The notes beneath the pieces are model-generated. The model was not told where the DNA came from. It saw only the letters and a program-made list of their open reading frames with translations, and ran no database searches. Of a DNA stretch of 64,000 nucleotides, positions 9,088-19,657 are shown in pieces. The stretch comes from Glebionis coronaria (lineage: Eukaryota > Streptophyta > Magnoliopsida > Asterales > Asteraceae). The DNA lies in the NCBI GenBank assembly GCA_025667525.1, contig JANFOE010000056.1:129001-193000 (forward strand), written 5' to 3'. The translations under genes were made by a program, and so were the position numbers. Every line of letters starts with the position of its first letter. The stretch's first letter is position 1.

Positions 9088-12000
9088 TTTGTTTTCTTAT
9101 GTGCAGGGCATTCAAAAACAGGTTAATGACTATGTATATTGGGACAGTGGATGCTCTAGGCACATGACTGGGAAAGAAGATTACTTGAGTAACTTCACTC
9201 CCATTGAAGATGGTGATAAGGTTCTCTTTGGGGGCGGATATGGAACTATCACAGGCAAAGGAACCCTTCTCACCAACAACTTATGTTTTGAAAACGTATT
9301 TCTGGTAAAAGAACTCGACTATAATCTTTTTAGTGTATCACAGGTGTGTGATAACAAGAATAAAGTTCTTTTTACTGATACTGAATGCTTGGTGTTAAGC
9401 AAAGATTACAAGCTCCCTGAGGAGAACTACATAGAATTTAGAACACCAAGGCATAAAGACATATATAATGTGAATCTTAATGGAATTAAGATGAATAATA
9501 AAATGATGTCATGTTTTTATGCTAAAGCTTCAGTAGATGAAAGTAATCTTTGGCACATGAGATTAGGGCACATAAACTTTAAAAATATCAATAGACTTGT
9601 GAGACTTGGTTTAGTTGATGGTTTGCCTGAAAAGGCTTTCCACAATGACCACTCTTGTGTTGCATGTCTTAAGGGCAAGCAGTACAAGGTCTCATTCAAA
9701 TCTAAACAGGTGCACTCTAGTTCTAAACCACTTCACTTATTGCATATGGACCTCTTTGGTACAACTAATATAGAAAGTTTGAAGGGTAAATCATATTGTT
9801 TTGTCATCACTGATGATTTTTCCAGGTTTACATGGACTTTCATTTTAGCCAAGAAAAGTGAAACTGCCCAAATTTTGATTGATTTCATTACCCAGATTGA
9901 AAAGAAGAATGGTAATGAGGTCAAAATTCTTAGAAGTGACAATGGGGGTGAGTTTAGAAATCAGTTACTAGAGGATTTTTGTGCCAAGAAAGGGATTACT
10001 AGGCAGTTTAGCATAGCTAGAACCCCACAGCAAAATGGGGTTGCTGAAAGAAAGAATAGAACCCTAATTGAAGCAGCCAGAACCATGTTGGCTGATGCCC
10101 ACTTTCCTATAGCCTTTTGGGCTGAAGCTGTTAACACAGCTTGTTATGTTCAAAATAGGGCATTGGTCAACAAAATACACAATAAGACACCTTATGAGTT
10201 ACTTTGGGGAAGGAAGCCAAATATTGGCTTTCTCAAACCTTTTGGTTGTCATGTAGTTGTTTTAGAAACTAGTGATGACCTAGGTAAATTTGATGCAAAA
10301 GGTGATGAAGGCTATTTCATGGGTTATTCAGTGCAGAGCAAAGGATATAGGGTTTACATTAAAAAGGAAAAACGTATACTTGAAAAAGTACATGTTAGGT
10401 TTTTAGAGAGTAAACCTAGTGATCCTGAAAGTGGTCCAAATTGGTTGTTTGACTTGGAACCTTTATCTAGAGCTTTAAATTATATGCCTGTTACTAATCC
10501 AGACATTGTGAAGGTAACTTCAAGTGTTTTGGAAAAGAGAATTGGTAATGTTTCAGGTACACAGGTTGCTAAGAAAGATGGACCACCAGCAGTTGAGTCA
10601 TCTCCCACACAAGAATATGTTACATTTCCTATATGGACAGATGAGTATTATGCTGCTGCTGCTGCTAGAAAGGATAAAGGTGGTTCTTCAATACCACCAG
10701 TTGATAACATGCATGGTCATTCAGGCGCTGACAAGAACAATTCAAGCGCTGACAAGACCAATTCAGACGCTGATGGCTCAAACGTTGACAACAATGATTC
10801 TGGCGCTGACAAAAGTAATTCCAGCGCTGACAAGCAAAATTCCAACGTTGACAACACTCATGAGCATTTCGTATCTTCCAATTTTGAACAAGGTGAACCT
10901 TCAAGAATAAATGAAGAGGTTCAAGATGGAAGAGAGTCTGAAGAAGATATTAGCAATATGGAGGATGATATTGAAGACAACAGAATTCTTGAAAATGGAA
11001 TTCCTAGATCTACTTTGAAGAATCATCCTCCCTCTCAAATCATTGGGAATATCATGACTCCTGTTCAAACTAGAAGATCTCACCAGACTCATGATAGCTT
11101 CATTGCTAATATCCACAAGAAGGTTGATACCCCTCTTATACAAGCATGTTTGTTTGCCTGTTTTCTGTCACAACAGGAACCCAAGAAGATTTTTGATGCT
11201 CTCAAAGAACCTAGTTGGGTGGAAGCAATGCAGGATGAGCTTCACCAATTTGCTATACAGGATGTTTGGGAGCTGGTTGATTGTCCTAGATATGTGAGAC
11301 CAATTGGGACAAGATGGGTTCTAAGGAACAAGAAAGATGAAAGGGGTATTGTGGTCAGAAACAAGGCACGTTTGGTAGCTCAGGGATATACACAAGAGGA
11401 AGGTATAGATTATGAAGAGGTATTTGCTCTTGTTGCAAGAATTGAAGCTATAAGAATTTTCTTAGCTTATGCCTCTTGTATGAACTTCACTGTTTATCAA
11501 ATGGATGTGAAGAGTGCTTTCCTCTATGGAACAATTGTTGAGGAGGTATATGTCATGCAACCTCCTGGTTTTGAAGATCCTGAGAATCCAGACAAGGTTT
11601 ATAGAGTGAAGAAATCTATGTATGGACTTCATCAGGCCCCAAGAGCATGGTATGGTACATTGTCCACCTACTTGGTGGAAAATGGTTTTAAAAGGGGCAC
11701 CATAGATCAGACATTGTTTACAAAGAAGAAAGGTAAGGATGTCTTACTTGTTCAGGTCTATGTTGATGATATCATTTTTGGATCTACCAATCCAAAGATG
11801 AGTGAAGACTTTTCCAAGCTTATGACAGATAAATTCAAGATGAGTGCAATGGGTGAGATGAACTTCTTTCTAGGATTACAAGTTCAGCAGAAAGAAGATG
11901 GTATCTTCATCTCCCAAGACAAATATGTAGCTGAAATCTTGAAGAAATTTGTTTTTTCTCCACATGAAAAGAGTGCTTCCACTCCTATGGATAGGGAACA

Positions 12001-12706
12001 CCCTTGGGGAAAAATTGGAGCTGGAAAAGATGTGGATGTTAGGCACTATAGATCAATGATTGGCTCATTGATGTATCTTACAGCCTCAAGACCTGACATC
12101 ATGTTTGCTGTGTGTGCTTGTGCACGCCATCAAGTGAATCCCAAAGAATGTCACCTTTTTGCTGTGAAAAGAATCTTTAGGTACCTAAGATGTTATCCAG
12201 ATCTTGGCTTATGGTACCCAAAAGATTCTCCATTGGAGCTTATTGCATATTCGGACAGTGACTATGGTGGTGACAAGTTTGATAGAAAATCCACAACTGG
12301 TGGATGTCAATTTTTTGGGAGTAGACTGATATCTTGGCAATGCAAGAAACAAACAGTGGTGGCAAACTCTACAACTGAAGCAGAATATGTGGCTGTAGCT
12401 GCTTGTTGTGGACAAGTCTTATGGATTCAGAACCAGCTGTTGGATTATGGGTATAATTTCATGCATACCAAGATTTTTGTAGACAATAACAGTACTTTAT
12501 GCATTATTAAAAATCCTGTACATCATTCTAAAACCAAACACATAGAAATTAGGCATCATTTTATAAGAGATTGCTTTGAGAAAGGTTTAATACAACCAGA
12601 TAGGGTAGACACAGAAGATAATGTGGCTGATTTATTAACTAAACCTTTTGATACTGGAAGATTTCAATATTTGGTAACAAATATTGGAATGGTTAATCTC
12701 ACTTAA
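9029..12706 (+). CDS. pol: Cop1 Pol: protease, integrase, reverse transcriptase, RNase H
   Basis: A 1225-residue open frame; the first dozen or so codons overlap gag in another frame and are probably not read as such. Domains in order: aspartic protease with [10 protein letters not shown] near residue 40; GAG-pre-integrase HCC region (LWHMRLGH near 175, C-X2-C near 210); integrase with HMDLFG near 240, SDNGGEF near 300 and the glutamate in [11 protein letters not shown] near 335; Copia RT (RVT_2) about 760-1000 with [11 protein letters not shown] and YVDD near 910; RNase H with [10 protein letters not shown] near 1073 and TTEAEYVA near 1115. All catalytic residues I can check are present. A block of seven GADK/SADK-type repeats sits between integrase and RT (10723-10860). 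Confidence 0.93.
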   Translation: MLNNQMNPSLPRLGFPKKTNLFSYVQGIQKQVNDYVYWDSGCSRHMTGKEDYLSNFTPIEDGDKVLFGGGYGTITGKGTLLTNNLCFENVFLVKELDYNLFSVSQVCDNKNKVLFTDTECLVLSKDYKLPEENYIEFRTPRHKDIYNVNLNGIKMNNKMMSCFYAKASVDESNLWHMRLGHINFKNINRLVRLGLVDGLPEKAFHNDHSCVACLKGKQYKVSFKSKQVHSSSKPLHLLHMDLFGTTNIESLKGKSYCFVITDDFSRFTWTFILAKKSETAQILIDFITQIEKKNGNEVKILRSDNGGEFRNQLLEDFCAKKGITRQFSIARTPQQNGVAERKNRTLIEAARTMLADAHFPIAFWAEAVNTACYVQNRALVNKIHNKTPYELLWGRKPNIGFLKPFGCHVVVLETSDDLGKFDAKGDEGYFMGYSVQSKGYRVYIKKEKRILEKVHVRFLESKPSDPESGPNWLFDLEPLSRALNYMPVTNPDIVKVTSSVLEKRIGNVSGTQVAKKDGPPAVESSPTQEYVTFPIWTDEYYAAAAARKDKGGSSIPPVDNMHGHSGADKNNSSADKTNSDADGSNVDNNDSGADKSNSSADKQNSNVDNTHEHFVSSNFEQGEPSRINEEVQDGRESEEDISNMEDDIEDNRILENGIPRSTLKNHPPSQIIGNIMTPVQTRRSHQTHDSFIANIHKKVDTPLIQACLFACFLSQQEPKKIFDALKEPSWVEAMQDELHQFAIQDVWELVDCPRYVRPIGTRWVLRNKKDERGIVVRNKARLVAQGYTQEEGIDYEEVFALVARIEAIRIFLAYASCMNFTVYQMDVKSAFLYGTIVEEVYVMQPPGFEDPENPDKVYRVKKSMYGLHQAPRAWYGTLSTYLVENGFKRGTIDQTLFTKKKGKDVLLVQVYVDDIIFGSTNPKMSEDFSKLMTDKFKMSAMGEMNFFLGLQVQQKEDGIFISQDKYVAEILKKFVFSPHEKSASTPMDREHPWGKIGAGKDVDVRHYRSMIGSLMYLTASRPDIMFAVCACARHQVNPKECHLFAVKRIFRYLRCYPDLGLWYPKDSPLELIAYSDSDYGGDKFDRKSTTGGCQFFGSRLISWQCKKQTVVANSTTEAEYVAVAACCGQVLWIQNQLLDYGYNFMHTKIFVDNNSTLCIIKNPVHHSKTKHIEIRHHFIRDCFEKGLIQPDRVDTEDNVADLLTKPFDTGRFQYLVTNIGMVNLT
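10723..10860 (+). repeat. Seven-copy cluster of GCGCTGACAAG motif inside Cop1 pol
   Basis: The densest coding cluster of the Cop1 motif. Seven copies (GCGCTGACAAG, ACGCTGATGG, ACGTTGACAA and variants) occur every 18-24 bases, all in phase so that each reads Ala-Asp or Val-Asp, mostly followed by Lys or Asn. It lies in the variable linker between integrase and RT, where insertions are tolerated. Confidence 0.9.
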
Positions 12707-13957
12707 TATGTGTTTTGGAACCTTTTTGTAAAAGTATGTACAGGATAATGCATTGTTATTGGTCTTTGTGATGATTTAGATTTTTCCACTTTATTTTTCT
12801 AACACTGACAAAGGTAAATGTAACGCTGACAAGTGTTATTTTGCCGTTGTTAGAGATATTATTGTCTAACGCTGACAAGCGTTCCTTCAACGCTGATAAG
12901 AGTTGTCGGGGCGCTGTCAACAACAATGTTAGTTTTGTGGTTTTCAATCTAAATGTGTAGGTGGTGTTAGCTATATGCCATTGGATACAGAGTTGCTTAT
13001 GGATCTTTGAGGAGCTATTTGGACATGTTTTTGTTTATGGATGATGGTTGGAATATTTATATTCCTATCTTGACATAAATTTTTAATGTTCATATATATT
13101 TTGAGAAACTCATGTATCATAGTTTATGGGAAGGTTTAAGGAACCTTTAGGACTCTTGGGTATTCTTATAATACTCTTATCACAATTCTAGATTGTGTCC
13201 ACAGGTGAGTATGGGTTAGTTTTACTAAACCATGAGGCACTGTAGCATGCAAAGTTGACAAACTATGCATGCTGCCAAGACATTTTTGGCCTAGAATTGG
13301 TTGTGGTCTGTTGGGAGACTTGGGAATAGTTTTGTTATGGGTTTACCTGGGAGTTACAAAGGATTTTATGAAATAACTTTGTTGGTAAGTATTTTGGTTA
13401 GCAAGGGACACTTGAGGACATTTGTGTCTATCTTGCTTAAGCAAGTGTGCATAAGTGGACAGTGCTTGCCACCCAGTAATTACTATCAACTTGCAAGATA
13501 TTTCCCTTAGGATAAGTTACTTTGTTACGGTCTTTTTCTTTTTAAAATATTTTTATTTTTAGACGCTGACAAGTTTTTCTCCAAACGCTGTTACGACCAA
13601 TCGTGACGCTGACAAGGCTTTAGGCAAACGCTGACAAGAAAATATAGCCGTTGGGCGTTGATGGGCTATTTTTGACCGTTGACACCTAGTGGGCCCTACC
13701 CAGTTGTTATTTTTGACTAATCTTTGGCCGTAATTTTTGGGGAGTTGTTACTTTTAATTAATGCATGAGATAAGTTATATTTGATTCAATATTTTCATCA
13801 TTACTCTTTGAATATAACTGCCTCATTTTTGACCAATCATAATCATGCATCTCTCCTATAAATTTGGCTAACTTTTCATTCTGGGTATTCATATTTTCTT
13901 GTCTAACATTTTTCTCCTAGATTTTTCCCATATCACATAACCTAAACAGCTTTCAAC
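12707..13957 (+). other. Cop1 noncoding spacer between pol and 3' ORF
   Basis: A 1.25-kb spacer with no convincing frame. It holds two clusters of the AACGCTGACAAG motif, about five copies at 12804-12920 and about six at 13561-13690, showing that the motif is not confined to protein-coding sequence. A pyrimidine-rich stretch followed by TAG just before the ATG at 13958 could act as a splice acceptor for a subgenomic RNA, as inference only. Confidence 0.6.
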
Positions 13958-14962
13958 ATGGCACCAAAGTTCAACTCAAACAATCTGACATTGGAGTTCA
14001 AGAGCCAACATAATATGGTAGCTTACTTGGACGCTGATAATGATTTGTTCCCTCAGTATTCACAAATGGTGGCATTTTTAAATGCATCCTCCATAAGGTA
14101 TGCACTTTCTCATGAACCACTAGTCCCTGTCGCACACATTAGACAGTTTTGGAATAATGTAAGTTCCACAACAGCTAATGGAGTGACTACATTAACATCT
14201 ACTGTTCATGGTAGAACATGGGTGGTCACTGAAGCTTTGGTTCGCCAAGCTTTGCGTCTTAATGACGCTGATGGTGTGACTACCCTTGCCATTGCAACAA
14301 TAGAACAAGGTCTTAGGGAATTGGGTTATCCTATTCCTGCTGATAAAACTTTAAATAAATATCATAAGCAGGAATTTCCCTCAGATTGGAAATATTTGAT
14401 ACATGTCCTTCTTCAATGCTTAAGTCCAAAATGTACTGCTTTTAATGAAATAAACAGGTCCATTGCAAGTGCTTTGGTTTGTATGTCACGTGGGCTTAGG
14501 TATAATTTTTCAAAAATGATTTTTGAAGGAATGTGTAAAAATAAGGGAAGTAAAATGACTTTGGCTTACCCAAGATTTTTGCAAATGGTGTTTGATTTAC
14601 AAGAATATTGTCTTAGGGATCATGACCATTTTTATGAGATCCCTAAGCAAAAGAAAACCATTTTTGACAAAATGATCTCAACAAACAGACCTATACCTCT
14701 CACCCAAGCCATGCTTGAAGTAATTCAGGCTGCCCAACCACAACCAGACCCTGAACCTCAACTTGAGCCTATCCTTGAACCATTACCTTCGCCTGCACAC
14801 ATGGACGTTGACCAAGCCAATGTCAACGCTGACACTCAACATGTTGGCGCTGACACAGCCAATCCCAACGCTGATGACATCCCTGACAATCCCAAACACC
14901 CCTTATCCAACCAACACCCACACAATCTACATCATCTTCCACCCCCTTACAATCTAGGTTGA
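13958..14962 (+). pseudogene. Cop1 extra 3' ORF, N-terminal part (env-position protein)
   Basis: A 334-codon frame starting ATGGCACCAAAG downstream of pol, where SIRE-type Copia elements carry an additional or env-like ORF. It holds HNMVAYL, FLNASSIRYAL, HIRQFWNN, WKYLIHVLLQCLSPK and FSKMIFEGM blocks. I recall these in uncharacterised 3' proteins of related plant Copia elements; no enzymatic motif is visible, and I see no clear signal peptide. After a Pro/Glu-rich stretch and several Ala-Asp repeats it runs out of frame: a frameshift between about 14880 and 14955 moves the continuing similarity into the frame of the next part. Confidence 0.65.
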
Positions 14963-15408
14963 GAAAACGCCAAAGGACTACTGGAGTGTTCTCCTCTAGT
15001 GGTCCTAGCCATGTAGCAGAGAGAACCACCTCCACAAGTGTGGCTGGTGACATGGGTGAGGCTGGACCTATTGGTACAGGCTTAGACGCTGGCCAAGACA
15101 GGTCCAACATTGATAAGACCTCATCCATGCCCTATGATTCTATTTTGGGAGGTCAAATCCCCATTCTAGCTGAGGGCAGATTGGAACCTATGACATTGAA
15201 TGAATTGACGGCTGCTGTCATTAGCTTGCAAAAGCAAAATGTCAGCCTTGTACAAATTGTCAATAATCAGGGCCGTGAACTCCAAGCATTGAGGGAGCGG
15301 GTAACTGTTTTGGAGAATCCTAGTAGCAGGAGTAGAATGGAGGAATCTTCCAAAGGGGAGGATGAAGAGGATGAGCTGATTCATACAGCCAGTGAGAAGA
15401 GTTCATAA
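14963..15408 (+). pseudogene. Cop1 extra 3' ORF, middle part
   Basis: The continuation in the +1-related frame begins around LRKRQRTTG and ends at TAA 15406-15408. Ser/Gly-rich segments are followed by a short heptad-like stretch (NELTAAVISLQKQN onward) suggesting a coiled coil. The same frame stays open immediately after the stop, so the TAA is probably a point lesion in a young element. Confidence 0.6.
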
Positions 15409-17007
15409 TTTAGTGAATCTTTAAATGTTGCTGAAGCACTCACCAACTTGAGGAAGCACCCTGCCATTGATACATCCAAGGTAACTCCATTAAACTTGGA
15501 AGGATCTTTCACAGCAACAATGGGCGCTGATACAGGTTTGAACGCTGACACATCCAGCGCTGACAAAGGTAATCGGGGCGCTGATAAAGGTAACTTGAAC
15601 GCTGATAAAGTTGCAGGTGGTGTTGATGTATTCCAGTCATCAGCAATCATCAAAGATGTGTCCACACAGGTTTCTTCTTCTACCTTACCAATTATTGATC
15701 CAAAAGACAAGGGTAAGGGGCTTATGGTTGAAGAAGATGTTCCAAAGAAAGATGCAGCACAAATTGCATTTGATAACCAGTTGGTTGCACAACTTTTGGA
15801 GCAAGATTTGAAGAGAAGTGGGACATCACCATTTGTTGCCACTTCTGAGAGTGAGGAAGAGAGTGATGATGAAAAAGAAGGAGCTAGCTCAGATTCAAGT
15901 GTTCAAATCATTGAAGATCTAGAAAGACTTGAATATGGGGATGAGTTGGCAAAAGAAAGATTGAGTGATTTGAAGAAGCAGGTTGATTTTGATCTTCCAG
16001 AAATCACCAAAATGTACCATGCTTGGGAAGATAAGGTAATGGACAACCCAGGGATGAGTTTGTCAGATCAAATTTGGGGGTTGGAAATTCTTCTCAGGGT
16101 ACCAGATGATATAAAGGTGATTTTGAAGTATAATGCACAAGAGGTCAAGACTTGGCTTAAAAGAGATAGAAGGCAATTGTATTACAAGTTGCTTAGATGC
16201 CATCAACCTGGATGGACATACAAGAAGTTGCTGGCTTTATCTTTTGAGGAGCTAGAGTACAGGGCACATGCTATTTGGAGGCATGTGCAAGAAAATAATG
16301 TCTTACAGTTTCTTTCAGAAGAAAGGAAACAAGAGCTTGCTGAGGAAATGCAGATTCAAAAGGAGATGAGGATTGCTCAAAGACCAGTGAAGAAAGGAGA
16401 TCCTCTCCAATTTCCCAAAGATATGGATGTGTATTATCCAAGTGAAACTGTCATAAGGAAGCATCTCAAGCTTTCTCCATTAGAAGCTTCAGATTTGGTT
16501 AATGTAGTATCTCTAGATGCCAGAAATCCAATCATAAGTTTTCATGAAGATGAGTGTGGGTTTTGGAAGATTGGCAGATTTGGGAAGGAGGTACACACTT
16601 TCACTTTGATTATTTCTATCTTTGCAAGCATAGACAGAGAAGACTTGGTGCATCTATGGAGATTGATAGAGGCCAAGTATACGGCTGAAGCACCTACTTC
16701 AGCAAATGGAATAAGACTATGGCACACATTTTTGACTTTGTGTGGTCCAAGGGAAGCAGATCCTGCCATATGGAAGGATCTTGAAGATGACCTCAGTGGT
16801 CTTCATTGGAGGCTTTATTCTACTTGTGGTGTGTTTCATTTGAGCTCTACAAAGTTTTCAGAGTATCTACTTGTGGATGCTGACTATTTCTTGTCCAAAG
16901 AAGTATTGGAGAAGATGAAGGAGACACCCTTGGAGATTGATTATACTAGTGACGTGGCCAAAGACTTGATTAGATATGTTTATCACCAACATAAGAATTT
17001 TTTGTAA
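15409..17007 (+). pseudogene. Cop1 extra 3' ORF, C-terminal part
   Basis: Open for about 530 codons in the frame of the middle part, ending TAA at 17005-17007. It starts with a cluster of five Ala-Asp(-Lys) repeats (15520-15610) and an acidic Ser/Glu stretch. A well-structured, Trp-rich domain follows from about 15960 (WEDKVMDN, PGWTYKKL, YRAHAIWRHVQEN, FWKIGRFGKEV, LHWRLYSTCG). I do not recognise this domain. No clear membrane segment is visible, so an envelope role is not supported by the sequence itself. The whole 3' protein would be about 1000 residues if intact. Confidence 0.6.
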
Positions 17008-17067
17008 GATTCCTCCTAAGCCTTAAGTATTTATTCAGAAACTTGATCATTGGAATAGATATCAAGT

Positions 17068-17079
17068 TTAGGGGAGGAT
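17068..17079 (+). other. Cop1 polypurine tract
   Basis: TTTAGGGGAGGAT directly precedes the 3' LTR. It is the expected plus-strand primer for reverse transcription. Confidence 0.8.
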
Positions 17080-17616
17080 TATTGGGAATAAATTATGGGT
17101 CAGTTCACTAGACGCTGATAAGAAGAGTTCAAGCGCTGATAAGATGACATTGGACGCTGACAGCCAAGCGTTGACAGTTAGGAAAGTCAACGCTGATAGC
17201 CTGGAAGACAAGCACTGATGGAAGTTATCTTATACGAATCTTTTGTTTCTTTATTTGTATATGGTAAAGATAAACTCGACATTGTATTTTCCATTATTAT
17301 CTTTACCTAGAATAGTTGATTCGTAGCTTCTTGTACAAGACTTCTTAATCTATAAAAGAAGATCTTTTAGGTTAATGTTAATCATCAGTTATAATAAGTT
17401 TTCACAAGTATTCGACTGTTAAACCTCTTTCATTGTAATCAAGTTCGATTATTCTAATACAAGTGAAAGTTTGTTTAACATCTTTGTGTTCTAGATTAAG
17501 TGTTAATTCCGCATAACACTTAGTTACTTTATTCATAAGCAAAGGTTTCTCTACGTGTATTACTTGATCTAATCTCGTATACACAAAGCTTAATCGATCT
17601 AAGTTTGGGATCAACA
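17080..17616 (+). mobile_element. Cop1 3' LTR
   Basis: 537 bp, starting TATTGGGAATAA (A where the 5' LTR has G) and ending GGGATCAACA. It is followed by the TCACG duplication. The TATA copy lies at 17351-17358. Confidence 0.93.
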
Positions 17617-17621
17617 TCACG
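17617..17621. repeat. Target duplication TCACG, right of Cop1
   Basis: Exact match to 5519-5523. After it the TRG LTR1 sequence resumes with GGCTTTTATTGAAG. Confidence 0.95.
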
Positions 17622-17962
17622 GGCTTTTATTGAAGAAAAAGATGAAAGACGAAGTCAAGAAGTCAAGAGTGCAAAAAGAACGGAAGTCCAAGACCAATTC
17701 TGAAGATTTATCGAAGAAAAAGTCAAAAGACGAAAGTTTACTAAAAGCCGAAGAACTCTAGTCTTATTTATTGAAGAATTAAAAGACGAGTCCAAAGAAA
17801 TCCCGAGCCAAAAGTCATTAAAGTCCAAGATTTAAGAAGATTAAAAGGCTTAAGGACTAATGGTGCAATTAACAAAAGATTAAGAAGAGAAGGACCTAAT
17901 GATGCAATTAAGAAGAAATGAAGGAGGGGGGGAAGCTTCCTAAGCACTCCTTAATCCTCCCC

Positions 17963-17970
17963 TATAAATA
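17963..17970 (+). promoter_or_regulatory. TATA box of TRG LTR1
   Basis: TATAAATA in CTCCCCTATAAATAG. Identical boxes occur in LTR2 (25375-25382), LTR3 (45019-45026) and LTR4 (52437-52444), about 500 bp into each LTR. Some 1.4 kb of R-U5, including the ATTCCGGAT array, would therefore be transcribed as leader. Confidence 0.8.
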
Positions 17971-18469
17971 GATTAGGAAGTTAATCATTTCATTTTGTTG
18001 GCTAATAGTGACAGTTAGTTCTTCCATTTTACTTATCTTGTCATTTACTTTTCATGTCTATTTACCTTTATTGTCTTGCACCTTAATTACCATTTAATTT
18101 CAAGTAAGTGTTCTTTTAATTCTTGTTAATCATTTATCTTTATTGTTTGATCTCTCATTCTACCTTTCTTTAATCTTTAATCTTTGTCTTTATTGTTCAT
18201 GTTCATGTTTATGTTTTTGAGTTTTTGTTAAATTTATTAAATGGGTTTTGATTATTTTGATTAAGTTTTGTTAGTTTGATTGTTTTGGATTGATTGATTA
18301 TCATTAGTAGATGTTTTGTGATTAGTTTGATTTAATTTTGTGGTTGATTTTGCTTAAGTTTGTCTAGATTCGTGCTATCTTGTGTTTCCTTGTTCTTCGG
18401 CCTTGCTGTTACTGTATCTTTCCCAGGAAAAAGTTCCAGATCAAGCTAAGTGAAGGGTTTGTGTTGATT

Positions 18470-18970
18470 ATTCCGTATCAAAGTTGCCCATCCGGAATAA
18501 TTAATTATTCCGGATCAAAGTACTCTATTCGGAATCTTCAACATTCCGGATCAAGATTTTAGCCAAGGTGGTTCATCCGGAATATCCAATATTCCGGATA
18601 AGGGAATTATTTCGGATAGACAGAACATTCCGGATAGACCAAACATTCCGAATCAGCAAGAATATTCCGGGTCAAGGAGATATTCCGGATAAAGAGCTTC
18701 CATCCGGAATAAGTGACATATTCCGAGTAAGGTGTTCTATTCGGAATATTATTCCGGATCAAGAATTATTCCGGATCAACAACAACATTCCGAATCAAGA
18801 CCAACATTCCGAATAAAGAAGATTATTCCGGATAGGTGACATATTCCGAGTAAGCCATTTATTCCGGATCAAAGGTTTTGGTGAATATTCCGAGTGAAGA
18901 AAAACATTCCGAACGAAGGTGACATTCCAGATGAGTGTTTATTCCAAATGAGGGTATTATTCCGGATGAG
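18470..18970 (+). repeat. ATTCCGGAT motif array in TRG LTR1
   Basis: About 27 copies of ATTCCGGAT and variants (ATTCCGAAT, ATTCCGAGT, ATCCGGAAT, ATTCGGAAT) in about 500 bp, with spacers of 5-20 unrelated bases. Several copies are inverted, and the TTCCGGAA core is palindromic. Equivalent arrays lie at 25882-26385, 45526-46029 and 52944-53442. Reading frames through the array that repeat Ile-Pro-Asp are by-products of the motif. Confidence 0.92.
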
Positions 18971-19411
18971 CTAATTTTCAGGTTTCTTTAATTTCAGTTT
19001 TTTTAAGTTTCTGCTTTTTAATTTCAAGCTTTATTTTTCCCGCCTTTTTCCTTAGACGCACTTTAAGTTTATTTGCCTTAGATTTATTTTAACCTGCCTT
19101 AGTTTAAGTTTTAGTTTTAGTTGCGTTTTAAGCTTGCCTTAGTTAGATTTAAGTTTGCGTTATTTACTTTTAGTGCCTTTTAATTTCCGTCACGCTTTTA
19201 AATACTTGCCATTTACATTGCATTAGAGTTAGATTTACTTTAATTGCCCTTTTACTTTAAAGTTTTGCACTTTTATTTTAAAAACAGCCAAAAATATTCT
19301 TTTCCACCAAAATCAACTGAGTCATACTTTAAGCCGAAATCAATTCGTTAAGATACCGAGAAAACGAGAACTTAACTTTAGTTTTTATACGGGCAAAAGC
19401 CGTGTATCAAA

Positions 19412-19426
19412 TGGCGCCGCTGCCGG
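19412..19426 (+). other. TRG unit A primer binding site (Asp-tRNA type)
   Basis: TGGCGCCGCTGCCGG follows the LTR end after AA. It closely matches the Asp-tRNA primer site known for Athila-type Gypsy elements. Copies follow LTR2 at 26831 and LTR3 at 46475, but none follows LTR4. Confidence 0.85.
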
Positions 19427-19657
19427 CTCTTTTCGTAAAGATTAACGGTTTTCTGTGAGAGACGCGTTGCTTTTTGGGATCCGTTCACTTGTGAGCGTTA
19501 TTTTCTTGCTTAAAAAATCTAAAAAACCATAAAAATTAAAAATTGTTAAAAAACACATAAATATTAAAAATTTCAAAAATCTAAAAAGATTTAATTTTTA
19601 TTGTGTATATATATTCTCTTTGTGTTTGGTATTGTTTTCTTTTGCCTTTGTAGGTGT

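Larger units (their letters stand above)
5524..17616 (+). mobile_element. Cop1: full-length Copia element with extra 3' ORF
   Basis: A 12,093-bp element with LTRs of 537 bp, a PBS matching initiator-Met tRNA, gag, pol, a long 3' ORF and a purine tract. It is flanked by an exact TCACG duplication. The gag-protease-integrase-RT-RNase H order is typical of Copia. Size and the extra 3' ORF recall the SIRE/Maximus lineage. LTRs differ at only two positions by eye, so the insertion is young, yet gag has a stop and the 3' ORF has two lesions. A motif AACGCTGACAAG recurs about 50 times along the element. Confidence 0.93.
5362..19409 (+). mobile_element. TRG LTR1 (split by Cop1)
   Basis: The first LTR consists of 5362-5523 plus 17622-19409, about 1950 bp once Cop1 and one copy of TCACG are removed. 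Continuity is proven by LTR2 and LTR3, where the same sequence runs unbroken through ACGGGCATTCACGGGCTTTT. It contains TATAAATA at 17963 and the ATTCCGGAT array at 18470-18970. It shares the form AAGTACTCTATTCGG and lacks a short insertion, as LTR4 does; LTR2 and LTR3 differ in both places. Confidence 0.85.

Noticed and set aside
18470..18970. CRISPR-like or coding array of regularly repeated short units
   Set aside because: Repeats are only about 9 bp, imperfect, in both orientations and irregularly spaced, inside a plant LTR. The apparent repeated Ile-Pro-Asp frame is a translation of the DNA motif.
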